From CAYUYV01 sp050331455 (GTDB lineage Bacteria > Pseudomonadota > Alphaproteobacteria > JAJFIK01): a stretch of 62,284 bases of DNA. The stretch is from NCBI GenBank assembly GCA_050331455.1, contig JBHJGV010000022.1:1-62284 (forward strand). Reading direction: 5' to 3'. The notes beneath the pieces were generated by a model. It made no database searches. It was not told the DNA's origin and saw only the letters and a program-made list of their open reading frames with translations. This document shows positions 17,075 to 25,364 of the stretch, piece by piece. How positions within the stretch are numbered: position 1 is the stretch's first letter; each line of letters starts with the position of its first letter. The translations under genes were made by a program, and so were the position numbers.

Positions 17075-17537
17075 TAGCTCTTCGAAATGCTTACTTAGTC
17101 GTCCGTTAGAAAGCTCGATTGAGTGTGGTTTGGAGAGCGACTGCGCTGATTATGGCGTTTAGGATTTGGTGCAAGAGAGCTTGGAATCCGTCGAGCAGGC
17201 GGGAGACGTTGAAGCCGACGGCGGCCATTTTGGCGTTGAAGCGGTCTCCATAATGGCCCTTGAGACACTACCAGCTTTCGCACCCGAAACACCGAAAATC
17301 CGGCAATCCAAAATCACCGCGCATGCCCAAAAACACAGATCATTCAAAGACAGAGAGGTCTTTAACGGACGACCAATAATAAGGAAGACGTCTTCCGCCT
17401 TTGCGAGGGCTCGGATGCCGCTGGAGTCAAAAATCAGGTCTCACAGTCTGATCAATTTGTAAGCGGATTTTGCTGGTCCGCCAACGAGGCGTCTTCCACT
17501 TCATGGTGAGTGCCCGCATCAGCTCGGATGCATGCCG
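17075..17537. other. 463-bp gap with transposase debris
   Basis: No intact gene. It contains the IS5-like remnant at 17106-17264 and then mixed-composition sequence to the end of the Gfo/Idh gene. CGTCCGTTAGAAAG (17099-17112) and CTTTAACGGACG (17361-17372) are near-inverted copies that could mark the ends of a lost element, though the match is short. Confidence 0.4.
17106..17264 (-). pseudogene. IS5-like transposase C-terminal remnant
   Basis: Read on the minus strand, this gives about 52 residues beginning LKGHYGDRFNAKMAAVGFN and continuing with SRLLDGFQALLHQILNAI, ending at a TAA. The pattern K-G-x2-G-D-x-h-N-A-x2-A-A-x-G-x-N-x-R-L-L is what the C-terminus of IS5-type transposases looks like. 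An in-frame TAG lies directly upstream and no catalytic domain is present, so it is only a fragment. Confidence 0.55.
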
Positions 17538-18839
17538 CTAATGGCGGTGCATCCGCGCGATGACGCCGTCTGCAAGGCGGGCTAGCGCTCCAGGGGCGGG
17601 GTAGGCGCGTGACCGGCTGGCCTCCATCGCGAAGCGCTCCAGCGACGGAGGCGTGCAGGTCGTCTGCAGTGCAATAGGCCGGCCGGAGACGCCGGCACGG
17701 TGCATGGCCATGGTGAGCTCGTTGACATGCATGATAAAATCGGGCGGTAGGGGCGGAGGTTGGCCTGTTTCGATGGCTGTCGCCATCAAGGCCGGGCCGA
17801 GGCACTTGTCCTGTGCACCCAGTTGGTTCTTCATCTGCCGACGGAGCCACGCCTTCACGCCACGGGGTGAACGGGGGGCGCCCGGCTCCGCAGGGCGGTG
17901 GATAAGGGGGATGCGCCGCCCACCGACGCCAAACAGCCAGCGGAGCGAGCCGTTCTGACGGACGGCCCGCGCTTTGCGGGCATTGAGAGAGAGCTGCGTG
18001 AAGGGTTCGAACCATACCGGATTTTGGAAATGCCGGTAGGTGTCTGTCCACAACTCGCCACGATCACCGATGACACGAAAACGCTGATCGTAGGGCGCAG
18101 TAATCGACATCGTCACCCTCGCGGTGACGCCGTTTTCGAAGTCGAGGCAAGCCACGGAGAAATCCGCAGCATCCGAAGGTGTCAAAGCGACATCTCCGGC
18201 TTTATCCGGCGCCGTAACCTTGGAAAAGGCCGTGATACGGGCGACGGGTCCGAACAGCGCTATCAGCCAGGTCAGGTAATAGCCGGCATGTTCGACGGTG
18301 CAGCCGTGCTCGTACTCGTCCTTCCAGGGCCAGGGCGCACCGCTGCGCGAGCGCCAGCCCTCCGGCTTCATGAGGTCGATCGGATTGTCGTCGAACTCTG
18401 CGTACACGACTCGCGGGGCGCCGACCACGCCGTCCTCAAGAGCGCGGCGCATGGTGACGACCGTGTCCGATAAAATGTTGCAGGGCGCCGCGGACAATTG
18501 CAGCCCGCGTTCCGCGGCCAGCGCGAACAGCGCGCGGACCTCCTCAGGATGCTCGGTGACCGGTTTTTCAGTGTAGACATGCTTGCCGGCCTCCAACGCG
18601 GCGCGGATAATCGCGGCATGGCTGTCGATGGAGGTGAGGTTCAAAACGAGTTCGATCTCGTCGTCGGCGAAGATTGCCTCGGCGCTCTCATAGACAGCCA
18701 CGCCATAGGTTTTCGAGACAGCTTCGGTCCGCTCGGCCCGGATGTCGGCGACCCCCTTCAGCTCCAAGACCGGGTGGCGGGACCACGTCGCCATATAGTG
18801 ATCGAAGACATAGCCGCAGCCGATGATCGCAACCTTCAT
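17538..18839 (-). CDS. Gfo/Idh/MocA-family oxidoreductase
   Basis: 433 residues with the N-terminal Rossmann signature VAIIGCGYVFDHY and the family's KHVYTEKPVT motif (the Glu-Lys-Pro that contacts cofactor and substrate). The usual C-terminal alpha/beta domain follows, and the last ~100 residues are rich in Arg and Pro. Enzymes of this family oxidise or reduce sugars, inositols and nucleotide sugars with NAD(P). It is the second of a pair; its start overlaps the upstream gene's stop as ATGA. Its base composition is GC-rich, unlike the methyltransferase gene nearby. Substrate unknown; a sugar-nucleotide role is inference. Confidence 0.9.
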   Translation of the reverse strand: MKVAIIGCGYVFDHYMATWSRHPVLELKGVADIRAERTEAVSKTYGVAVYESAEAIFADDEIELVLNLTSIDSHAAIIRAALEAGKHVYTEKPVTEHPEEVRALFALAAERGLQLSAAPCNILSDTVVTMRRALEDGVVGAPRVVYAEFDDNPIDLMKPEGWRSRSGAPWPWKDEYEHGCTVEHAGYYLTWLIALFGPVARITAFSKVTAPDKAGDVALTPSDAADFSVACLDFENGVTARVTMSITAPYDQRFRVIGDRGELWTDTYRHFQNPVWFEPFTQLSLNARKARAVRQNGSLRWLFGVGGRRIPLIHRPAEPGAPRSPRGVKAWLRRQMKNQLGAQDKCLGPALMATAIETGQPPPLPPDFIMHVNELTMAMHRAGVSGRPIALQTTCTPPSLERFAMEASRSRAYPAPGALARLADGVIARMHRH

Positions 18840-19900
18840 CCGTGCCGTCCTTGCTCAAGCAATTCATCCATCAATCCGGTCAATGCGACGCTTTCGTCAA
18901 GAGGCATCAGCGGGCTTTCTACCTGACCGGCGAGGATGCGGACCATAACCTCTTTGGCTTGATGCCCGTAGCCACTGCCGACGGGTGGGCTGGGGATCCG
19001 CAGACCGCGGCGGGCAATGAGCGGCATCAGCACGCGTTGCATGGATTGGCCCAGCGCGCTTTCGCGAAAAGTCCCAAAACGGCCGCCGCCGTCGCCATTT
19101 TTACGGGGTGCGAAGGAAGCAAGGCGAAGGCCAGAGGGCCGCCAGATCCGACCGTCGAAGCGCAGCGCTCCCCGGTCGCCCAGGATCTCGAGCGTGTTGG
19201 GCGCCGTCGTGCTCAGGCTGGCACTGATCTGAGAAAGCGCGCCCCCCGGATGGCGAAGCTGCACCATCACATCCTCGTCGACGCCCGAGGGTGCGCGGCG
19301 AAGCACAGCGGCGGCGTCTTCAGGAAAACCAAGAAGATGGGACGCCAGCGAAAGCGCGTAGATACCGCGTTGGCGCAGGGCGCCACCCCCTGCAGGATGA
19401 TGCAACGACCCACCGGGAAGTGTTGCAATGCAGAATTCAGCCCTCAGCAGCCGGGGTGTTCCAATCGTCCCCTCGGAAAGAAGCTGCCTTGCCTTGCCGA
19501 TGGCAGGTTGGAACCGGGTCCACATCGCCTCCATGGCGAATGTCCCCGAGTCCCGAGCTGCGGCTGCGATGCGCTTCGCGTCCTCCGAATTGGCGGCGAG
19601 AGGCTTCTCGATCAAGACGGGCAAGCCCGCCTCCAACGCACAGAGTGCGTGCTCGGCATGACAATGTGCCGGCGTCGCGATATAGACCGCATCTGCTCCA
19701 GCTGCAAAGGCTGTGGCAGGATCTGAGAAACCCTGTTCTGCGCCAATCTGGGCCGCGAACTCCGAAGCGCGCGATTCATCTCTACTCAGAACCCAGGCAG
19801 GGGCGGCAAACGACATTTGCCTGAGGCCCAAAGCGAATTTCCGCGAGATGTCGCCCGTGCCCCAGATGCCCCATCGAAATTCTGTTGCCGAACCAGCCAA
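18836..19900 (-). CDS. Gfo/Idh/MocA-family oxidoreductase (second copy)
   Basis: 354 residues. Cofactor loop WGIWGTGDISRKFA at the N-terminus, AVYIATPAHCHAE in the first fold unit, and LPVLIEKPLA as the EKP motif. The second half has AMEAMWTRFQPAI, a pattern seen in trans-dihydrodiol dehydrogenase-like and related branches (inference). Upstream of ATG 19900 is a G/C-poor gap with IS3 debris. Its stop overlaps the start of the next Gfo/Idh gene by 4 nt, so the two are one transcript and may act in sequence on a sugar. Confidence 0.9.
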   Translation of the reverse strand: MAGSATEFRWGIWGTGDISRKFALGLRQMSFAAPAWVLSRDESRASEFAAQIGAEQGFSDPATAFAAGADAVYIATPAHCHAEHALCALEAGLPVLIEKPLAANSEDAKRIAAAARDSGTFAMEAMWTRFQPAIGKARQLLSEGTIGTPRLLRAEFCIATLPGGSLHHPAGGGALRQRGIYALSLASHLLGFPEDAAAVLRRAPSGVDEDVMVQLRHPGGALSQISASLSTTAPNTLEILGDRGALRFDGRIWRPSGLRLASFAPRKNGDGGGRFGTFRESALGQSMQRVLMPLIARRGLRIPSPPVGSGYGHQAKEVMVRILAGQVESPLMPLDESVALTGLMDELLEQGRHG

Positions 19901-20538
19901 TTTGCTTTTCCTACACTGTCATCCACCGCGCTCTCGCCAAGATTCAATGGCACGGCGCTGCTGGTATGGTCCTTTGCGTTCCTACGCGGATCGATAGCAG
20001 ATAAATCTGAACCGCCCCGGGTTTGCCGGAGGCAGCTTTGTTTGAGTCACGCCACCATGGCGCAGGTCTCCTGGTTTTGGAAGGCTCGCTTCTCGGCCTC
20101 GGCAGGCGGAACAGATCCGATCGGGCCGAGAAGACGACGGTGATTGTACCAGTCCGCCCATTCCAGGGTTGCACGTTCAACGGCCTGTCCGAGTGGTGCA
20201 CCAGACCGCTCTGCTTCGCGGGGCGCCGCTCGTGCAGAGCCTGCTCAAGGGCGTCGAGGACGAAGCTGGTAGATGACGAAAAGAATTTCCAGGCATATGC
20301 ATCAGTGAAAAAGGAGCCTGTTCAGTATAGATGCAATTTTCCTTAGTCCGAAAGGGGCGGATGATGCGGTGTTGGCCATCGCGCGCATCACTCCGGCGCA
20401 TAAACATTTGGTCAGAGATGGGAGCCTGATGGGGACTGGATTTGAAGGGGAGGGGTTTCAGGACGTCACCTTTCTTGTCGATTGATTTCAATTCGTGTAT
20501 AAAATTTAAAGATGCTCCATTTTGAGGGGTTTCGTCGA
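19901..20538. other. 638-bp gap: IS3-type debris and AT-rich sequence
   Basis: Carries the promoter side of the Gfo/Idh pair, the IS3-type remnant (20008-20279), and then sequence that falls in GC towards the small membrane-protein gene. No other feature is supported. Confidence 0.4.
20008..20279 (-). pseudogene. IS3-type transposase remnant with internal deletion
   Basis: Two in-register pieces of an IS3-family OrfB integrase domain can be read on the minus strand. The first (20191-20279) gives SFVLDALEQALHERRP and GLVHHSDR. The second, in another frame (about 20050-20205), gives ERATLEWADWYNHRRLL followed by GPIGSVPPAEAEKRAF and ends at a TGA (20047-20049). In intact relatives these blocks are separated by a conserved stretch around the third catalytic residue, so about 60 residues are deleted at the junction. 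The sequence beginning TGAACCGCCCCGGGTTTGCC at 20008 resembles an IS3-family terminal repeat, so one end of the element may be present. Confidence 0.75.
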
Positions 20539-20970
20539 ATGGACGGTTCTGTTTCTAATGAGATGTTTCATCTTGAGCAGATCGCCAATATTTTGGACTA
20601 TGGAACCAATCTTGTTGTTGCATTTTTTTCGCTCGTTGCCGTGTATTCGGCTGCTATACACTATATGTTCGACAAGGTAAGTTTGATCTTCAAAATATCT
20701 GCTTATGCAATATTGATTATAAGTGGGACTCAGCTCTTTATATTTACGCAAAGACTGGGAGTGCTCTATCGATCGCATGTGGAAGATCTTTGTGATATTG
20801 TTTATCGAGGGAGTATTGTATTTTCGTCGTCAAGAAAATACTGTTCTGATTACGAGAGCTATTTGCAAGATATTGCATATATCGTTGGATTTGGTCTGTA
20901 TGTATCAGTATTGTCAATATTTTTATATTTAACTTTTTTGTGGAGGCCAGGAAGAAAAAAGAAAAAATAG
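20539..20970 (+). CDS. AT-rich small membrane protein of unknown function
   Basis: 143 residues from ATG 20539, which has GAGGGG about 9 nt upstream; an in-frame start at 20512 lacks such a site. Three hydrophobic segments (about residues 18-38, 52-68 and 111-134) and a very basic tail (RRPGRKKKK-like) point to an inner-membrane protein with a cytoplasmic C-terminus. Cysteines and a tyrosine-rich stretch lie between helices two and three. The gene is as AT-rich as the methyltransferase-like gene at 16.3 kb, and the composition returns to normal by about 21.1 kb. No family recognised. Confidence 0.55.
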   Translation: MDGSVSNEMFHLEQIANILDYGTNLVVAFFSLVAVYSAAIHYMFDKVSLIFKISAYAILIISGTQLFIFTQRLGVLYRSHVEDLCDIVYRGSIVFSSSRKYCSDYESYLQDIAYIVGFGLYVSVLSIFLYLTFLWRPGRKKKK

Positions 20971-21281
20971 AATATTTTCAAGAAGGTCAATGTATCAGAA
21001 TTTTGTTTGTCTTACAGAGAGCGCTGGTGGATATTTTATGAATTGATACATTTTGTCGAGAAATCCGAAAATATTTTTTGTATAGCACTCAGAGTGACGT
21101 AAAGAATTTCTCTCGGCTGGTTGCTCTGTCTCCGCGTTTATGCGCCTCCACGCCCCGAAAAGACCGCGTGCAGCGTCCCGCCCCCTGGCCTAAAGTAGGG
21201 GGTGGGGTGTTGGCAACCGAACGGCCGGGCCCGACAGGCGCCGCGGGACGCGTCTTGCGGCACGACACCAGGGAGGAACCC
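20971..21281. other. 311-bp gap marking the right edge of the island
   Basis: Composition changes from AT-rich (20971-21100) to GC-rich (21130 onward), so the right boundary of acquired DNA lies about 21.1 kb. No repeat, tRNA or attachment site was found at the edge. The GGGAGG ribosome site of the beta-helix gene is at its right end. Confidence 0.4.
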
Positions 21282-22580
21282 ATGTTCAACGGAATTAAAG
21301 GGTCAGGCTTTGCTGTGGCTGCGCTGATGTTCGCCAGCCTGAGCATGACGCAACCCGCATTCGCAGAAAACGACGCCGTGACCGTCGAAGCGGGCGAGGG
21401 GGCCCAGGACCGGCTGCTCGAAGCGCTGATCATGGCCCAGCCGGGCCAGACCATCCGCCTTGGCGCCGGCACCTTTGCCCTCACCGACGGTCTGTCCCTC
21501 GATGTGGACAATGTCACCGTCGAAGGCGCCGGCATGGAGCAGACCATCCTGTCCTTCAAGGGCCAGGAGACCGGCGCCGAAGGCTTTCTCATCACGTCCG
21601 ACAATGTCACTCTGAAGGGCTTTGCCGTCGAGGACGCCAAGGGCGACGCGGTCAAGAGCAAAGGTGCCGATAACATCAAATTCATCGGCATTCGCACCGA
21701 ATGGACCAATGGCCCCGATGAAAAGAACGGCGCTTACGGTCTTTATCCCGTCGAGTCCAAGAACATCCTGATCGATGGCTGTGTTGCCATCGGCGCCTCC
21801 GACGCCGGCATCTATGTCGGCCAGTCGAGCCATATCGTCGTGCGCAACAGCATCGCGCGTTATAATGTGGCCGGCATTGAAATCGAGAACAGTTTCCACG
21901 CGGATGTCTATCAGAACATCGCGACCCACAACACCGGCGGCATTCTGGTGTTCGACCTGCCGGGTCTGCCCCAGGTGGGCGGGCACACCGTGCGCGTCTT
22001 CCGCAATGCCATCACCAACAACAACACGGCGAATTTCGCGCCCAAGGGCAATATCGTGGCTGGCGTGCCGGCGGGCACGGGCGTGATTATCATGGCCAAC
22101 AAGAATGTCCATCTGTTCGAGAATGTGATCGGCGGCAATAACAGCACCAATGTTCTGGTTTCGGCCTATTCCCGCGCCGACAGCGCCGCCCAGGACGCCG
22201 CCGAGCAGCAAGCCGCCACCGCGAGCAACGATGCCTTCATTCCGGTGCCGCGGGACGTCTTCCTCTACCGCAACGCCCTGGGTGAGGCCGGGACGAAGCC
22301 GTCGGGCACGATTGCCGCCCTGGCGCCGGTGATCGACGGTCCCATGCCCTCCATCCTGTGGGACGGCGTGACCGCCTATCGCGACGGCGACGACATGCGC
22401 GAGGTCGACGTGAATCTCGTCATCCATGAAAACGTCGGCAACACGAGCTTTGCCAATTTTGGCTTCGCCACGACGGAGACGGATCGCACCAACCCGAAGG
22501 TCTCCATGGACATCTCGGCCCATGCCGGCGCCATTCCGGACACGGTGGATGTCACCTTCACCGGTGTCCAGGCCGAATGA
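21282..22580 (+). CDS. Secreted parallel beta-helix repeat protein
   Basis: 432 residues with a Sec signal peptide (hydrophobic residues about 10-22, AFA cleavage near 28), then parallel beta-helix (NosD/pectate-lyase-like) repeats of about 22 residues such as GVPAGTGVIIMANKNVHLFE. Typical coil marks are present (DNVTLKGFAVEDA, SKNILIDGCVAIGASDAGIY, SSHIVVRNSIARYNVAGIEI, ADVYQNIATHNTGGILVF). A late region with FNFG-type Phe and Thr follows. I recognise this as the beta-helix family that occurs next to SO_2930/HNE_0200-type diheme cytochromes. The GGGAGG site lies 6 nt before ATG. Its stop overlaps the cytochrome start (ATGA), so the two are translated together. Periplasmic; ligand unknown. 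Confidence 0.88.
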   Translation: MFNGIKGSGFAVAALMFASLSMTQPAFAENDAVTVEAGEGAQDRLLEALIMAQPGQTIRLGAGTFALTDGLSLDVDNVTVEGAGMEQTILSFKGQETGAEGFLITSDNVTLKGFAVEDAKGDAVKSKGADNIKFIGIRTEWTNGPDEKNGAYGLYPVESKNILIDGCVAIGASDAGIYVGQSSHIVVRNSIARYNVAGIEIENSFHADVYQNIATHNTGGILVFDLPGLPQVGGHTVRVFRNAITNNNTANFAPKGNIVAGVPAGTGVIIMANKNVHLFENVIGGNNSTNVLVSAYSRADSAAQDAAEQQAATASNDAFIPVPRDVFLYRNALGEAGTKPSGTIAALAPVIDGPMPSILWDGVTAYRDGDDMREVDVNLVIHENVGNTSFANFGFATTETDRTNPKVSMDISAHAGAIPDTVDVTFTGVQAE

Positions 22581-23677
22581 AGGACACCATGATGCTGGGC
22601 GCACACTGTCGCGCCGTCGTCGCCGGGCTCATTGGCCTGGCGGCGGCGATCCTGGCGGGGGCCGCTTCTGCGGCGCCCCTGGCCCTCGATGACCTGGTGG
22701 CGGGCAAGCCGTCCCGCACCCTATCGAGCTACAATCTGTTCAAGGACGCCGGGCAGCAGATCCCCAATGACGGCCTCGTGCCTTATGCCCTGGCCACCCC
22801 GTTGTTCTCCGACTATGCGGAGAAATTCCGCTTCGTCCATGTGCCGGACGGGCAGCGGGCGGCCTATGACGCAAGGGAAGTGTTCGATTTTCCGGTCGGC
22901 TCGATCTTTGTGAAGACCTTTGCCTTTCCGGCCGATCTGCGTGAACCGGACAAGGACCTGCGGGTGCTCGAAACCCGGCTCCTGGTGCGCGAGGCCAAGG
23001 GCTGGGTGGCCTGGCCCTATGTTTGGGACGAGGACATGTCGGAGGCCCGGCTCAAGGTCATCGGCAAACGGATCGCCCTGTCCTATACGGACCATGATGG
23101 CATGCCGGCCCGGCTCGATTACCGGGTGCCCAACAAGAACCAGTGCAAGGGGTGCCACAGTGTGGATGGCGAGATCAGCCTGATCGGCCCCAAGGCCCGC
23201 AATCTCAATTATGTTTACGCCTATGGGGCGGGACCGCAGAACCAGCTTGCTCATTGGACCGCTGCCGGCCTCTTGACCGGTGCTCCGGATCCGGCGGATG
23301 CCCCCCGGGTGCCAGTATGGGGCGATCCCGAGGACGGCACCCTGGACGAGCGCGCCCGGGCCTATCTCGACATCAATTGTGCCCATTGCCACCGGGCCGA
23401 GGGCCCGGCCAGCAATTCCGGCCTCGTTCTGACCTATGGCGAGACCACACCCTATGCCCGGGGCTTCTACAAGCGCCCCGTCGCGGCGGGACGCGGAGCC
23501 ACGGACGGCCATTTCGTGATTGAGCCGGGTGCGCCGGAGCGCTCCTTGCTTCTGCAACGGATGATGAGCCTGGAGCCGGGCGTGGCCATGCCGGAGCTTG
23601 CCCGCGCTACGCTGCATGCGGAAGGCATCGCCCTCATCCGTGATTACATAGCCGCGCTTCCGGCCGAAGGGCCCTGA
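22577..23677 (+). CDS. SO_2930-like diheme c-type cytochrome
   Basis: 366 residues. A signal peptide (residues about 14-33, Ala-rich) is followed by two c-type heme sites: Cys190-x2-Cys193-His194 (CKGCH) and Cys268-x2-Cys271-His272 (CAHCH). The first domain has FPVGSIFVKTFAFP, and later LDYRVPNKNQ directly before the first heme site; these match the SO_2930 family in my recollection. Export and heme attachment by the Ccm system are expected. The overlap with the beta-helix gene makes a protein-protein partnership likely. A hairpin (23690-23713) follows and probably ends the transcript. Confidence 0.88.
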   Translation: MKDTMMLGAHCRAVVAGLIGLAAAILAGAASAAPLALDDLVAGKPSRTLSSYNLFKDAGQQIPNDGLVPYALATPLFSDYAEKFRFVHVPDGQRAAYDAREVFDFPVGSIFVKTFAFPADLREPDKDLRVLETRLLVREAKGWVAWPYVWDEDMSEARLKVIGKRIALSYTDHDGMPARLDYRVPNKNQCKGCHSVDGEISLIGPKARNLNYVYAYGAGPQNQLAHWTAAGLLTGAPDPADAPRVPVWGDPEDGTLDERARAYLDINCAHCHRAEGPASNSGLVLTYGETTPYARGFYKRPVAAGRGATDGHFVIEPGAPERSLLLQRMMSLEPGVAMPELARATLHAEGIALIRDYIAALPAEGP

Positions 23678-23689
23678 TCACAGAACCGG

Positions 23690-23713
23690 ATGGGTGGGAG
23701 CGTCCCCACCCAT
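23690..23713. terminator. Hairpin between convergent genes
   Basis: Nine-base-pair stem ATGGGTGGG / CCCACCCAT with a 6-nt loop, between the diheme cytochrome gene (+) and the acyl-CoA synthetase (-). It can fold in both transcripts. No T-run follows, so it may rely on Rho or serve as a transcript end cap. Confidence 0.55.
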
Positions 23714-23772
23714 GCATCGCAGATGGCCCGGCTCCACCAGAGGGTTCGGCGCCCCTCATGGGGCCGGCGCCC

Positions 23773-25305
23773 TCAGACGGTCCGGAGCTGGCGCCGGATG
23801 ACCTTGCCGTTCGGCGTGCGGGGCAGGGCCTCGAGAAAGACCACCTCGCGCGGGCATTTGTACGGGGCGAGATGGTCGGCCGCGAAAGCCGTGACGGCCT
23901 CCTTGGAGGGGGGCGCAGCGGGGTTCCTGGCAACGCAGAAGGCCGCGATCACACTCACATCCGCGCGGACCTGCCGCTCGGTCACGGCCACTTCGGCCAG
24001 ATCCGGATGGGCCGCCAGCACACTCTCCACCTCTTCCGGCGAGACCCGATACCCCATCGCATTCATCAGATCGTCCGCCCGGCCGTGGAACCAGACATAG
24101 CCGTCCTCGTCCATTTCCGCGAGATCGCCGCCCACGAACCAATCGCCGCGGACCACCGCCTCTTCCTCTTCCGGACGGTTCCAATAGCCCAGCATCAGGC
24201 CCGGATCGGACCGGTGGACGGCGAGCAGACCGACCGCGCCCGCCGGCAGCGGGTCCGTGCCGCCCTCCGTGGGCAAAATGGCGACCCGGCGGCCCTTCTG
24301 GGGCTTGCCCGGCGAGCCCGGCTTGGGCGGCACGACGGGGGAGGAAGAGATATAGGTCGAGCATTCGCTCATGCCGAGCGCCTCGTAGAGCATGGTGCCC
24401 GTGGCGTCGAACCAGCGTTCCGCCAGGGCCGGCGCCAGCGCTTCGCCGGCCGTCAGCCCATGGCGCAGGCCCCCGATGGCGGCCCGGTCCGGCGCGGCAT
24501 ATTTCAGAATCTGTCGGTAGACGGAGGGCACGGCGGCAAACAGGCTCGCGCCATAGGTCCGCATCAAACGTGGCCACACGGCCGGGTCCTTGGGGCCGTT
24601 ATAGACCACGGTGGTCGCGCCGTTCGCCCACGGATCGGTGAGACCGACACCCAGCGTATAGGTCCAATTGAAGGCGCCGGCATGGAGCACCACGTCCTCG
24701 CGCGTGAGGCCATACCAGCCCTCGACCATGGGCCGGCGTCCCCAAGCGGAGCGATGGGCGTGCAGCACACCCTTCGGCCGGCCGCTGGTGCCCGATGTAT
24801 AGACCAGGAAGGCAGGATCCTCCGCACCCGTGTCCGCATAGTCCGGCGCCGGATCATGGGCCAGCAAGGCGTCGATATCCGCTTCGCGCAGCACCCGCAC
24901 GCCCATTGGCACGCCGGCCAGGGCGAGCCCGTCCGCCACGGCAAGGGCGCTTGCGCCGGCATTGCCCAGCACGAACAGGGCTTCTTCGTCGGTGAGTTGG
25001 GAGGAGGTCGGCAGGGCGATAAGGCCGGCCGCCATGGCGCCGAAAAACAGCAGGGGATAAACGCTGGTGTTCTCCAGGCGGATCATGATGCGGGTGCCAG
25101 GCGCAAGGCCCAGAGCCGTGAGGCCGGCCGCCACGCGCCGTACGCCCGTGTCCAGCTGCCCATAGGTCCAGCGCTCGGCCGCCTCCGAAGGGGCATCCGC
25201 GTCCCCCACGACGATCAGGGCGGTTTTGTCCGGGTCCCGTGGCGCGCCGGGGCCCAGGCAATAACGCGCCAGATTGAACCGTGCAGGGACGGGGTCGAGG
25301 GCCAT
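23773..25305 (-). CDS. Acyl-CoA synthetase / AMP-forming acid-CoA ligase
   Basis: 510-residue ANL-superfamily enzyme that activates a carboxylic acid with ATP and CoA. Motifs: ATP/P-loop VYTSGTSGRPKG, the EALGMSEC motif (A5), GDLAEMDEDGYVWFHGRADD (hinge area), and the acylating Lys in LPRTPNGKVIRR. The GWYGLTREDVVLHAGAFNWTYT-type middle part resembles benzoate- and related aromatic-acid CoA ligases, so an aromatic or medium-chain substrate is possible but unproven. The ATG at 25305 has GGAGACTATCCC before it; a GTG seven codons earlier lacks a site. It is the last gene of a minus-strand trio with tesB and the FadJ-like gene, and converges on the cytochrome gene. Confidence 0.92.
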   Translation of the reverse strand: MALDPVPARFNLARYCLGPGAPRDPDKTALIVVGDADAPSEAAERWTYGQLDTGVRRVAAGLTALGLAPGTRIMIRLENTSVYPLLFFGAMAAGLIALPTSSQLTDEEALFVLGNAGASALAVADGLALAGVPMGVRVLREADIDALLAHDPAPDYADTGAEDPAFLVYTSGTSGRPKGVLHAHRSAWGRRPMVEGWYGLTREDVVLHAGAFNWTYTLGVGLTDPWANGATTVVYNGPKDPAVWPRLMRTYGASLFAAVPSVYRQILKYAAPDRAAIGGLRHGLTAGEALAPALAERWFDATGTMLYEALGMSECSTYISSSPVVPPKPGSPGKPQKGRRVAILPTEGGTDPLPAGAVGLLAVHRSDPGLMLGYWNRPEEEEAVVRGDWFVGGDLAEMDEDGYVWFHGRADDLMNAMGYRVSPEEVESVLAAHPDLAEVAVTERQVRADVSVIAAFCVARNPAAPPSKEAVTAFAADHLAPYKCPREVVFLEALPRTPNGKVIRRQLRTV

Positions 25306-25364
25306 GGGATAGTCTCCGTCGGTCACGGCAAGGGAGGGGGCAGACGATCAGCCGGGCGTGGGGT

